Assembly: GCF_003945545.1 (NCBI RefSeq)
Contig: NZ_CP029617.1
Span: 6,971,001-7,035,000, forward strand
DNA length: 64,000 bases
DNA from: Streptomyces sp. WAC 01529
Lineage (GTDB): Bacteria; Actinomycetota; Actinomycetes; Streptomycetales; Streptomycetaceae
Direction of reading: 5' to 3'
Position numbers and translations under genes: made by a program. Positions 15,276 to 23,135 of this stretch are shown one piece after another. Below the pieces are notes generated by a model, which was given only the letters and a program-made list of their open reading frames with translations, searched no databases and was not told where the DNA came from. Every line of letters starts with the position of its first letter. Position 1 is the stretch's first letter.

Positions 15276-16577
15276 ATGTCCAGGAGCCGACAGAGCGAGG
15301 CCGACGACGCCGGGGAGCCGCCGCACGGCACCCGAGACGAGCCGCCGCACTCCACCCACGCCGAGCCGCCGCACGGCACCCGCGCCGAGCCGCCATGGCC
15401 CCGTAACGACCGCAACGACGCCCTCGTGGCCGGCGGAGCCTGCGCGCTGAACCTGCTCAGTTACGTGTTCTCCGACGACCCCGACGGACAACAGGACGTG
15501 AGCGCCGCCGGGTTCCTCCTCGTCGCGCTGGCGGCGCTGCCGCTGCTCGCCCGGCGCAGCCACCCGGTGGCGGCGCTCACGGCCGTACTGGCGCTCGACG
15601 CGACGGCCGCCCTGACCATCCCGCTGCCCAGCCACTTCGGCGCCGTGCTGGTGGTCGCGCTGTACTCGGTCGCCAGGGCCTGCCCGGGCCGGGTGACGGC
15701 GGTCGCGGCCACCGCGACGGTGGCGCTGACGGTGCTGAGCCAGGGCGACGGCCGCGTACCCTCCTTGCGGGACGCCGTCGCCTCGCCCCTCACGGCCCTC
15801 ATCGTCGTCGGCACCGCCCTGGCGATCAACCGCTGGCAGCAGGAGGTGGCGGCCAACCGCGAGCTTGTCGCCGAGCGGGCGGTGGCGGACGAACGCCGCC
15901 GTATCGCAAGGGAGTTGCACGACATCGTGGCCCACCACATCACCACCATGCAGCTGATGGCCGGTGGCGCCCGCGCCAACCTCGCCCGGCCGGAGATCGC
16001 CCGGGACGCCCTGGTCACCCTGGAGTCCTCCGGGCGGCTCGCCCTGCGCGAGATGCGCCAACTCCTCGACGTACTGCGGGCCGACGACGAACCGGAGGCC
16101 GCGCCTTCGCTGCCCCAGCCCGGCGCCGACGACCTCGACCGCCTGGTGGCCGAGTCCCGCCTCGCCGGACTGCCGACCGAGTTCACCGTCAGCGGGCCCC
16201 CGCGCGCGCTGCCGCCGACCGTCGGCCTCACGGTGTTCAGGATCGCCCAGGAAGCCCTCACCAACGCCCGCAAGTACGCGGGGTCCGCCCGTGCCTCCGT
16301 ACAGCTGACGTACCACCAGGAGCGGGTCACCATCGAGGTGCGGGACGACGGCGGGGGCGCACCCCCGCAGGAGGGGGCGTCGGCGGTGAGCCCGGGCGGT
16401 TACGGCCTCATCGGCATGCGCGAGCGCGTCTCCCTGCACGGCGGCACGCTCACGGTCGGCCCGCGGGCCGAGGGCGGGTTCGCCGTGGTGGCCGAGCTGC
16501 CGCTGCCCGTGGATGACGCCGACGGGGCCGACGAGACGGCCGAAGCGGCCACCCAGAACGAGGGGACGCCCCGATGA
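15276..16577 (+). CDS. NarL-partner sensor histidine kinase
   Basis: A 433-residue membrane kinase starting at ATG 15276 behind GGGGGGAG. A hydrophilic N-terminus carries three copies of an eight-residue repeat of the PPHGTRDE type (about 15331-15402 in DNA). Four or five helices of a DUF7134-like sensor part follow (residues 50-175). HisKA_3 has RIARELHDIVAHHITTMQ with the phosphorylated His. HATPase_c has NARKYAG, DDGGGAP and GLIGMRERV. It overlaps the regulator gene by 4 bp. The pair probably acts on the divergent MMPL gene. The signal is unknown. Confidence 0.93.
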   Translation: MSRSRQSEADDAGEPPHGTRDEPPHSTHAEPPHGTRAEPPWPRNDRNDALVAGGACALNLLSYVFSDDPDGQQDVSAAGFLLVALAALPLLARRSHPVAALTAVLALDATAALTIPLPSHFGAVLVVALYSVARACPGRVTAVAATATVALTVLSQGDGRVPSLRDAVASPLTALIVVGTALAINRWQQEVAANRELVAERAVADERRRIARELHDIVAHHITTMQLMAGGARANLARPEIARDALVTLESSGRLALREMRQLLDVLRADDEPEAAPSLPQPGADDLDRLVAESRLAGLPTEFTVSGPPRALPPTVGLTVFRIAQEALTNARKYAGSARASVQLTYHQERVTIEVRDDGGGAPPQEGASAVSPGGYGLIGMRERVSLHGGTLTVGPRAEGGFAVVAELPLPVDDADGADETAEAATQNEGTPR

Positions 16578-17317
16578 CCGAGATCGAGACCGAGCCCGAG
16601 ACCGAGACCTTTGAGACCGGGCGGTCGGCTCCGCCCAGGATCAAGGTGCTGATCGTTGACGACCAGCCCCTGGTCCGCCGCGGCCTGTCGCTGATCCTCA
16701 CCCCCGACCCGTCCATCGAGGTGGTGGGCGAGGCCGGGGACGGCGCTCAGGCCGTCGCCCTCGCCCGCCGGCTCCACCCCGACGTCGTGGTGATGGACAT
16801 CCGCATGCCCGTCCTCGACGGCGTCGGCGCGACCGCGGAACTCGCCGCCGAGGCGCCCGGCTGCCGGGTCCTGGCCCTCAGCACCTTCGACCTCGACGAG
16901 TACGTGGTGGGGGCCCTGCGCGCCGGGGCGTACGGCTTCCTGCCCAAGGACAGCTCCCCGGAGGATCTGGGCGCGGCGATCCGCACGGTCCACGCAGGGG
17001 AGGCCGTCGTCGCGCCGCGGCTGCTCACGCGGCTGATCTCCACGTACGTACGCACCCCGGGCGGGGCGCGGACTTCCCCCGCGGCCGCCGGGGACCTGAC
17101 GCCCCGCGAGGTAGAGGTGTGGCGCCTCATGGCCGTCGGCCACGACAACGCGGAGATCGCCCGTGACCTGGCGCTCAGCGTCTCCACCGTCAAGAACCAC
17201 ATCACCAGCATCTTCGACAAACTGGCCGTCCGTGACCGGGCCCAAGCGGTCATCGCGGCCTACGAATCAGGCCTGGTCACACCCCGCGCCCCACACCCGG
17301 AGAACCGCACGGACTGA
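16574..17317 (+). CDS. NarL-type response regulator
   Basis: A 247-residue regulator. The receiver (residues 17-135) has the acidic pair in VDDQPLVRRGL, the phosphoacceptor Asp in VVMDIRMPVLDG, and the conserved Lys in GFLPKDSSPEDLG. The LuxR-type HTH follows (LTPREVEVWRLMAVGHDNAE and STVKNHITSIFDKL). The first 16 residues are a Glu/Thr-rich leader (TEIETEPETETFETG). It pairs with the kinase upstream and probably binds the MMPL-kinase intergenic region as a dimer. Confidence 0.94.
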   Translation: MTEIETEPETETFETGRSAPPRIKVLIVDDQPLVRRGLSLILTPDPSIEVVGEAGDGAQAVALARRLHPDVVVMDIRMPVLDGVGATAELAAEAPGCRVLALSTFDLDEYVVGALRAGAYGFLPKDSSPEDLGAAIRTVHAGEAVVAPRLLTRLISTYVRTPGGARTSPAAAGDLTPREVEVWRLMAVGHDNAEIARDLALSVSTVKNHITSIFDKLAVRDRAQAVIAAYESGLVTPRAPHPENRTD

Positions 17318-17389
17318 ACGCCCCCGACTGCCTTCCAGTGCCGGGCAAACGGCCGAGTGCGCCCGTCCGCCCGTCAGCGCCGGGCAAAC

Positions 17390-17404
17390 GGGTGGGTGGG
17401 TGGG
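17390..17404 (+). other. G-quadruplex motif between convergent genes
   Basis: GGGTGGGTGGGTGGG, preceded by AAC, is the same sequence as at 12671-12685. It too lies between convergent genes, 8 bp past the end of the IclR gene. A direct repeat GCCGGGCAAACGG (17340 and 17377) lies just before it. Confidence 0.6.
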
Positions 17405-17411
17405 AAAGGGC

Positions 17412-18227
17412 TCAGGAGCCCGCCCCCGCGTTGGTGAGCGCCGAGGACAGCTCCACCGCCACCTGCTGCAGCACCGGCACGATCTTCTCCGTGGCCGACT
17501 CGGTCACCCGTCCCGCGGGGCCGGAGATCGAGATCGCCGCCGCGGTGGGCGAGTTCGGCACGGACACGGCGAGGCACCGGACGCCGATCTCCTGCTCGTT
17601 GTCGTCGACGGCGTACCCCGCCCGGCGGACCTCGTCGAGCGCGTCGAGGAACCCCTCGGGCGTGGTGATGGTCTTCTCCGTGGCCGCCGGCATCCCGGTG
17701 CGGGCGAGCAGCGCCCGGACCTCCTCCGGCGGCGTGTGCGCGAGGAGTGCCTTGCCGACGCCCGTGGAGTGCGGCAGGACCCGCCGGCCGACCTCGGTGA
17801 ACATCCGCATGGAGTGCTTGGAGGGCACCTGCGCGACGTACACGATCTCGTCGCCGTCGAGCAGCGCCATGTTGGCCGTCTCGCCGGTCTCCTCGACGAG
17901 GCGGGCGAGGTAGGGCCGGGCCCACGTGCCGAGCAGCCGCGAGGCCGACTCGCCGAGGCGGATCAGGCGCGGGCCGAGGGAGTAGCGGCGGTTGGCCTGC
18001 TGGCGTACGTAGCCGCAGGCGACCAGCGTGCGCATCAGGCGGTGGATCGTGGGGAGGGGGAGGCCACTGCTGGCGGACAGCTCGCTGAGACCGACCTCGC
18101 CCCCGGCGTCCGCCATCCGTTCGAGCAGATCGAAGGCGCGCTCTAGCGACTGGACGCCGCCGCTCGCGGCGGGGGGCTTCGGGGCGGCGACTTCAGCAGG
18201 GGCGTCGTTGGCGCTTGACGTCGGCAC
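17412..18227 (-). CDS. allR: IclR-family regulator of allantoin catabolism (AllR-like)
   Basis: A 271-residue regulator from GTG 18227 behind AAAGGA. The winged helix covers about residues 25-85 (LERAFDLLERMADAGGEVGL, LPLPTIHRLMRTLVACGYV) and the effector domain about 100-260 (STGVGKALLAH, CLAVSVPNSPTAAAISISGP). It is divergent from the allantoinase and allantoicase genes. IclR-type AllR proteins repress such operons in Streptomyces and enterobacteria, with glyoxylate or allantoate derivatives as inducers. Palindromic sites fill the shared intergenic region. The name is given by context and family. Confidence 0.85.
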   Translation of the reverse strand: MPTSSANDAPAEVAAPKPPAASGGVQSLERAFDLLERMADAGGEVGLSELSASSGLPLPTIHRLMRTLVACGYVRQQANRRYSLGPRLIRLGESASRLLGTWARPYLARLVEETGETANMALLDGDEIVYVAQVPSKHSMRMFTEVGRRVLPHSTGVGKALLAHTPPEEVRALLARTGMPAATEKTITTPEGFLDALDEVRRAGYAVDDNEQEIGVRCLAVSVPNSPTAAAISISGPAGRVTESATEKIVPVLQQVAVELSSALTNAGAGS

Positions 18228-18400
18228 GGCGCGTTCCTTTCGGTGCTGGCGGGCAAGGATGCAGCCTACCGGGCGGTTCTTCCCGGGGGCTCTCGCGCGA
18301 GGTGGCGTCGTCGCCGGTCAAGGGGGCTTTGCCCGGTTCTTCGCAGGGTTGTCCGTGGACCCTTGGCGCTGTCGTTGTGCGTAACTACGTTCTGGTCAGC

Positions 18401-18534
18401 GGAATTCTAATTCCACTCTGTGGAAACGTCCAGTGCGAGCCCAGGGGCGGGAGTCCAGCCGAAGCCCACCCTTGACGCCACGAGGTCGAGCGTGAAAACT
18501 CTTTCAACAGAACGTTGAATTCCGTTAAGCGGAA
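18401..18534. promoter_or_regulatory. Cluster of palindromes upstream of the allantoinase gene
   Basis: Four inverted repeats lie within 134 bp: GGAATT-CT-AATTCC (18401-18414), TTCCAC-TCT-GTGGAA (18411-18425), TCAAC-AGAAC-GTTGA (18504-18518) and TTCCG-TTAAG-CGGAA (18520-18534). The TTCC...GGAA theme recurs, and the two pairs are about 110 bp apart, which would allow looping. They are likely AllR operators. The whole intergenic stretch 18228-18575 contains no gene. Confidence 0.65.
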
Positions 18535-18575
18535 ACAAAAGGTCTGTGAAGCGGAACAGAAGAGAGGGGACACGG

Positions 18576-19949
18576 GTGTCCGAGAAGGACGTGGACGTGG
18601 ACACGAGCGTTGCCGCGGATGTGGAGCTGGTGCTGCGCTCCACCCGCGTCGTCACCCCGGAGGGGACGCGCGCCGCCTCGGTCGCCGTCTTCGGCGGGAA
18701 GATCGTGACCGTCGGCGCGTACGACGCCCCGGTCCCGGACGGCGCCCGCGTCGAGGACTTCGGCGACGACGTCCTGCTGCCCGGCCTCGTCGACACGCAC
18801 GTCCACGTCAACGACCCCGGACGCACGGAGTGGGAGGGCTTCTGGACCGCCACCCGCGCCGCGGCGGCCGGCGGCATCACGACCCTCGTCGACATGCCCC
18901 TCAACTCCCTGCCGCCGACCACGACGGTCGACAACCTGCGGACCAAGCAGGACGTCGCCCGCAGCAAGGCGCACATCGACGTCGGCTTCTGGGGCGGCGC
19001 CCTCCCCGACAACGTCGCGGACCTCAAGCCCCTGCACGACGCGGGCGTCTACGGCTTCAAGTGCTTCCTCTCGCCCTCCGGCGTCGAGGAGTTCCCCGAG
19101 CTGGACCAGGACCAGCTCGCCACCTCGATGGCCGAGATCACCGGCTTCGGCGGGCTCCTCATCGTCCATGCCGAGGACCCGCACGAGCTGGACGCCGCCC
19201 CCCACAAGAGCGGCCCCAAGTACGCGGACTACCTCCAGACCCGGCCCCGTATCTCCGAGGACACCGCGATCGAAGGCCTCATCGCCGTCGCCAAGCGGAT
19301 CGGCGCCCGGATCCACGTACTGCACCTGTCCTCGTCGGACGCGCTCCCGCTGATCGCCGCCGCCAAGCGCGAGGGCGTCAAGCTGACCGTGGAGACCTGC
19401 CCGCACTATCTGACGCTGACCGCCGAGGAAGTCCCCGACGGCGCCAGCGAGTTCAAGTGCTGCCCGCCCATCCGCGAGGCAGGCAACCAGGACCTGCTCT
19501 GGGAGGCGCTGGCCGACGGCACCATCGACTGCGTCGTCACCGACCACTCCCCGTCCACCGCCGACCTGAAGACCGACGACTTCGCGACCGCGTGGGGCGG
19601 CATCTCCGGGCTCCAGCTGAGCCTGCCCGCGGTCTGGACCGAGGCGCGCAGGCGCGGCCACACCCTCGACGACGTGGTGCGCTGGATGTCCACGCGCACC
19701 GCACAGCTGGTCGGACTCGACCAGAAGGGCGCCATCGAGGCCGGCCGCGACGCCGACTTCGCGGTCCTCGCGCCCGACGAGACCTTCACCGTGGACCCCG
19801 CCGAGCTGCAGCACCGGAACCGGGTCACGGCGTACGCGGGCAAGACCCTCAGCGGCGTCGTGAAGTCCACCTGGCTGCGCGGCGAACGCATCCTGCACGG
19901 CGGCGAGTTCACCGAACCCGCGGGCCGACTTCTGGAAAGGAACAACTGA
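18576..19949 (+). CDS. allB: Allantoinase
   Basis: A 457-residue cytoplasmic amidohydrolase that opens allantoin to allantoate in purine degradation. Start GTG 18576 follows AGAGGGGACA. The metal site is complete: GLVDTHVHVND (HxH), GFKCFLSP (the Lys that is carboxylated), VHAEDP and LHLSSSDALP (His ligands), and VVTDHSPS (Asp). Length and motif order match the dihydroorotase-like allantoinase family. Allantoicase follows 4 bp after its stop, in one operon under the divergent IclR regulator. Confidence 0.95.
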   Translation: MSEKDVDVDTSVAADVELVLRSTRVVTPEGTRAASVAVFGGKIVTVGAYDAPVPDGARVEDFGDDVLLPGLVDTHVHVNDPGRTEWEGFWTATRAAAAGGITTLVDMPLNSLPPTTTVDNLRTKQDVARSKAHIDVGFWGGALPDNVADLKPLHDAGVYGFKCFLSPSGVEEFPELDQDQLATSMAEITGFGGLLIVHAEDPHELDAAPHKSGPKYADYLQTRPRISEDTAIEGLIAVAKRIGARIHVLHLSSSDALPLIAAAKREGVKLTVETCPHYLTLTAEEVPDGASEFKCCPPIREAGNQDLLWEALADGTIDCVVTDHSPSTADLKTDDFATAWGGISGLQLSLPAVWTEARRRGHTLDDVVRWMSTRTAQLVGLDQKGAIEAGRDADFAVLAPDETFTVDPAELQHRNRVTAYAGKTLSGVVKSTWLRGERILHGGEFTEPAGRLLERNN

Positions 19950-19953
19950 AACA

Positions 19954-21069
19954 GTGACGGCGATACCCTCTTACACCGGCGACGCGAGCCCCTACGGCGG
20001 CGGCGAGCCCTACGCCGACTACCGCACGGCCGACTTCCCCTTCACCCAGTACGCCAACCTCGCCGACCGGCAGCTCGGCGCCGGTGTGATCGCCGCCAAC
20101 GACGAGTTCTTCGCCATGCGCGAGAACCTGCTCCTCGCGCACCCGGCCGTCTTCGACCCCGAGCACTTCGGGCACAAGGGCAAGGTCATGGACGGCTGGG
20201 AGACCCGCCGCAGGCGCGGGGTCTCCGCCGAGCACCCCTGGCCCACCGAGGACGACCACGACTGGGCGCTCGTACGCCTCGGCGCCCCCGGTGTCATCCG
20301 CGGCATCGTCATCGACACCGCGCACTTCCGCGGCAACTACCCCCAGGCCGTCTCCGTCGAGGGCACCAGCGTCGAGGGTTCGCCGACCCCCGATGAGCTG
20401 TGCGGCGACGACGTGAAGTGGACGACGCTCGTCCCGCGTACGCCCGTCGGCGGACACGCGGCCAACGGCTTCGCCGTCGACGTCGAGCAGCGCTTCACGC
20501 ACCTGCGCGTCAACCAGCACCCGGACGGCGGCATCGCCCGCCTGCGCGTCTACGGCGAGGTCGCCGCCGACCCCAAGTGGCTCGCCGCGCTCGGCACGTT
20601 CGACGTCGTCGCCCTGGAGAACGGCGGCCAGGTCGAGGACGCCTCCGACCGCTTCTACTCCCCGGCCACCAACACCATCCAGCCTGGCCGCTCCCGCAAG
20701 ATGGACGACGGCTGGGAGACCCGCCGCCGCCGCGACACCGGCAACGACTGGATCCGCTACCGGCTCGTCCAGCAGTCCGAGATCCGCGCCGTCGAGATCG
20801 ACACGGCCTACCTCAAGGGCAACTCGGCGGGCTGGGCCGCCCTTTCGGTACGTGACGGCGAGTCGGGGGAGTGGGTAGAGGCGCTGCCCCGCACCCGGCT
20901 CCAGCCCGACACCAACCACCGCTTCGTCCTTGACGCCCCGGTCGTCGGCACGCACGTACGCGTCGACATCTTCCCGGACGGCGGCATCTCCCGCCTGCGC
21001 CTGTTCGGTTCGCTGACCGAGGACGGCGCGGCCAAGCTGGCCGCCCGCCACCAGGAGCTGGGCGGCTGA
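19954..21069 (+). CDS. alc: Allantoicase
   Basis: A 371-residue enzyme that hydrolyses allantoate to ureidoglycolate and urea. It has the two tandem jelly-roll domains typical of the family. Each carries the repeated block MDGWETRRRR / MDDGWETRRRR, a GVIRGIVIDTAHFRGNYP / IRAVEIDTAYLKGNSAG block, and a final VNQHPDGGIARLR / VDIFPDGGISRLR block. Start GTG 19954 follows GGAAAGGAAC. It is co-transcribed with allantoinase and the product pair gives access to nitrogen and glyoxylate from purines. Confidence 0.95.
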   Translation: MTAIPSYTGDASPYGGGEPYADYRTADFPFTQYANLADRQLGAGVIAANDEFFAMRENLLLAHPAVFDPEHFGHKGKVMDGWETRRRRGVSAEHPWPTEDDHDWALVRLGAPGVIRGIVIDTAHFRGNYPQAVSVEGTSVEGSPTPDELCGDDVKWTTLVPRTPVGGHAANGFAVDVEQRFTHLRVNQHPDGGIARLRVYGEVAADPKWLAALGTFDVVALENGGQVEDASDRFYSPATNTIQPGRSRKMDDGWETRRRRDTGNDWIRYRLVQQSEIRAVEIDTAYLKGNSAGWAALSVRDGESGEWVEALPRTRLQPDTNHRFVLDAPVVGTHVRVDIFPDGGISRLRLFGSLTEDGAAKLAARHQELGG

Positions 21070-21084
21070 TCCGCCCTCGCAGAC

Positions 21085-21122
21085 GTGGGGCGCACCGGGT
21101 GGACAGCCCCGGTGCGCCCCAC
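21085..21122. terminator. 15-bp stem hairpin between allantoicase and SDR genes
   Basis: GTGGGGCGCACCGGG pairs perfectly with CCCGGTGCGCCCCAC across an 8-nt loop, 15 bp after the allantoicase stop and 21 bp before the end of the converging SDR gene. It is probably bidirectional. Confidence 0.85.
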
Positions 21123-21143
21123 ACCCATTCCCTTAAGCTTCCC

Positions 21144-21884
21144 TCACGCCGCGTGCCCGCCGTCGACCGACAGCTCGGTGCCGGTGAGGTACGCGGCGTC
21201 GTCCCCGGCGAGATACCCGACCAGGGACGCCACCTCGTCGGCGGAACCGAAGCGGCCGAGTGCCGTCAACGCGCGCTGCCCGTCCGCGTAGGGGCCGCCC
21301 GCCGGGTTCATGTCGGTGTCGATCGGCCCCGGCTGGACCAGGTTCGCCGTGATCCGGCGCCCGCCCAACTCCCGCGCCAGCGCCTTGTTGAGGCCGATCA
21401 GCGCGGCCTTGCTGGTCGCGTAGAGCGTGCCGCCGGGCCCCGGGACCCGCTGGGCCATGCAGCTGCCGATGGTGATGATCCGGCCGCCGTCGCGCAGCCG
21501 CCCGGCCGCCGCCTGCGAGGCCAGGAAGACCCCTCGGACGTTGACGGCGAGGACGCGGTCGATGTCGGCGAGCGTCAGATCGCCGACGGGGCCGAGTACG
21601 CCGATGCCCGCGTTGTTCACCAGGATGTCCAGGTGGCCGAGGTCGTCGGCCGCGCGGTCCACGGCGCCCGCCGCGTCCCCCGGATCGGCCGCGTCCGCCC
21701 GGACGGCGAAGCCGCGCCGCCCCATGGCCTCGATCTTCGCGACGACCTCGTGCGCCGCGGCCTCGCCGTGGACGTATGTGATCGCCACGTCGGCGCCCTC
21801 CTGGGCGAGGCGCAGCGCGATCGCCGCGCCCATACCGCGGCTGCCGCCGGTGACCAGGGCTGTCCTGCCGTTGAGAGAAGACAT
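21144..21884 (-). CDS. SDR-family oxidoreductase (FabG-like)
   Basis: A 246-residue classical short-chain dehydrogenase starting at ATG 21884 behind AGAGG. It has the TGGSRGMGAAIA cofactor loop, NNAGIGVLG, the Ser of IITIGSCMAQ, and the YATSKAALIG Tyr-Lys pair, and ends with ELSVDGGHAA. The Arg of TGGSR suggests NADPH. It belongs to the FabG-like group, where substrates are hard to infer. It is divergent from the RibD_C-like reductase at 22119 and not obviously part of the allantoin operon. Confidence 0.85.
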   Translation of the reverse strand: MSSLNGRTALVTGGSRGMGAAIALRLAQEGADVAITYVHGEAAAHEVVAKIEAMGRRGFAVRADAADPGDAAGAVDRAADDLGHLDILVNNAGIGVLGPVGDLTLADIDRVLAVNVRGVFLASQAAAGRLRDGGRIITIGSCMAQRVPGPGGTLYATSKAALIGLNKALARELGGRRITANLVQPGPIDTDMNPAGGPYADGQRALTALGRFGSADEVASLVGYLAGDDAAYLTGTELSVDGGHAA

Positions 21885-22118
21885 GTCCGTACCTCTTCCG
21901 CGTGGTGAAGCGCTGTGCGTTCGGTAAGTGCTTGCGGATTCAATGAAAGGCGTTCACGCGGCTGGAGGCTGGCGGTAAACGGACGCGACGGTGGGGCTTC
22001 TCGGGGGAAGGCCGGGGAACCCTCGGGGAGGCCGGGGTGTCCGCGGCGGCGATGACTTCCGCCGGGTGGCACGGTCTGAGTAGATGACGGAACGGCGGTC
22101 CGAGGAGAGGCGTTCGCC

Positions 22119-22727
22119 ATGAAGATCACACTTACCCAGTTCCTCACCCTCGACGGGGTCTTCCAGGCCCCGGGCGGCCCGGACGAGGACCGCAGCGGAG
22201 GATTCGAACACGGCGGCTGGTCGGTGCCCTACGGCGACGCGGACTTCGGCGCGTTCATCGACGAGGTCTTCGAACAGGCCGACGCGTTCCTGCTCGGGCG
22301 CGGCACATACGAGATCTTCGCCGGGTACTGGCCCGCGGTGACCGAGCCCGACAACCCGGTGGCCACCAAGCTCAACGCCCTGCCGAAGTACGTCGCGAGC
22401 ACCACCCTGACCAGCGCCGACTGGCGCAACACGCAGATCATCGGCCGCGACGACCTGATCAAGGACATCACCGAGCTGAAGGAGCGGACCGGGCGCGAAC
22501 TGCAGATGCACGGCAGCGGCAACCTCGCGCGGACCCTGCTGGCGCACGACCTGATCGACGCCCTGCACCTGCTGACGTTCCCCGTCGCCCTCGGCACCGG
22601 CAAACGGCTCTTCGCGGAGGGCGGCCCGCCCACGGCCTTCCGGCTCGCGCAGTCGCGTACGACGTCCACGGGCGTCGTCATCAGTACGTACGAGCGTGCG
22701 GGGCGGCCGGAGTACGGCAGCTACTAG
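22119..22727 (+). CDS. Dihydrofolate reductase/RibD_C family protein
   Basis: A 202-residue protein starting at ATG 22119. It has the RibD C-terminal/DHFR fold: MKITLTQFLTLDGVFQAPGG at the start, FLLGRGTYEIFAGYWP in the middle, and ELQMHGSGNLARTLLAHDLID with the glycine-rich NADPH loop. Its last third (LLTFPVALGTGKRLF) is typical too. Members reduce pterin-like or flavin-like substrates, but this widely spread subgroup (YyaP/YwjB-like) has no firm substrate. A GC hairpin at 22738-22752 probably ends the transcript. Confidence 0.85.
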   Translation: MKITLTQFLTLDGVFQAPGGPDEDRSGGFEHGGWSVPYGDADFGAFIDEVFEQADAFLLGRGTYEIFAGYWPAVTEPDNPVATKLNALPKYVASTTLTSADWRNTQIIGRDDLIKDITELKERTGRELQMHGSGNLARTLLAHDLIDALHLLTFPVALGTGKRLFAEGGPPTAFRLAQSRTTSTGVVISTYERAGRPEYGSY

Positions 22728-22770
22728 CCCCTTCTTCGCCGGCGAGGCCGGCCCTCCTTCACTGGCGGGG

Positions 22771-22977
22771 TCAGCCCTCCTTCTGGCTCTCCGCGGCGGC
22801 GAACAGCGCGATCGCCAGCACGATCATCGCGATGCTCGCGTACAGCTCATAGCTCTCCAGAATCCCGAAGCGCCGCAGCAGGCCCCAGCCGTACCGCTCG
22901 TCGGTGAGGTCGTGGACCACGCCGCCGGCGCCCTGGACCAGCGAGAGGAAACCGAACAATTCCAGTAGCCGTTTCAT
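22771..22977 (-). CDS. Small membrane protein
   Basis: A 68-residue protein from ATG 22977 behind GAGGAT. It has an amphipathic start (MKRLLELFGFLSLVQGAGGV), a polar centre (HDLTDERYGWGLLRRFG) and one clear C-terminal helix (YASIAMIVLAIALFAAAE). It is divergent from the kinase gene at 23136, so the two may share a control region. I do not recognise a family. Intact start, stop and codon use support a real gene. Confidence 0.65.
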   Translation of the reverse strand: MKRLLELFGFLSLVQGAGGVVHDLTDERYGWGLLRRFGILESYELYASIAMIVLAIALFAAAESQKEG

Positions 22978-23135
22978 GACGGAGATCCTCGCCGCGCGGC
23001 TTCTCCGCGCACATCCGCCGCGGGGCGAGGATGCGTTCCGCGTGCGGTCCGAAAGTCTGCGACCCGCGCGACTTTGGTCGACGATCGCGTACGGAGACCA
23101 CTGCGGGCCTCGGTCCGTGCGTAGATTTGTCGACC

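Noticed and set aside
14937..16439. 500-codon open frame opposite the kinase at 15276
   Set aside because: No recognisable motif; the + strand kinase is clear.
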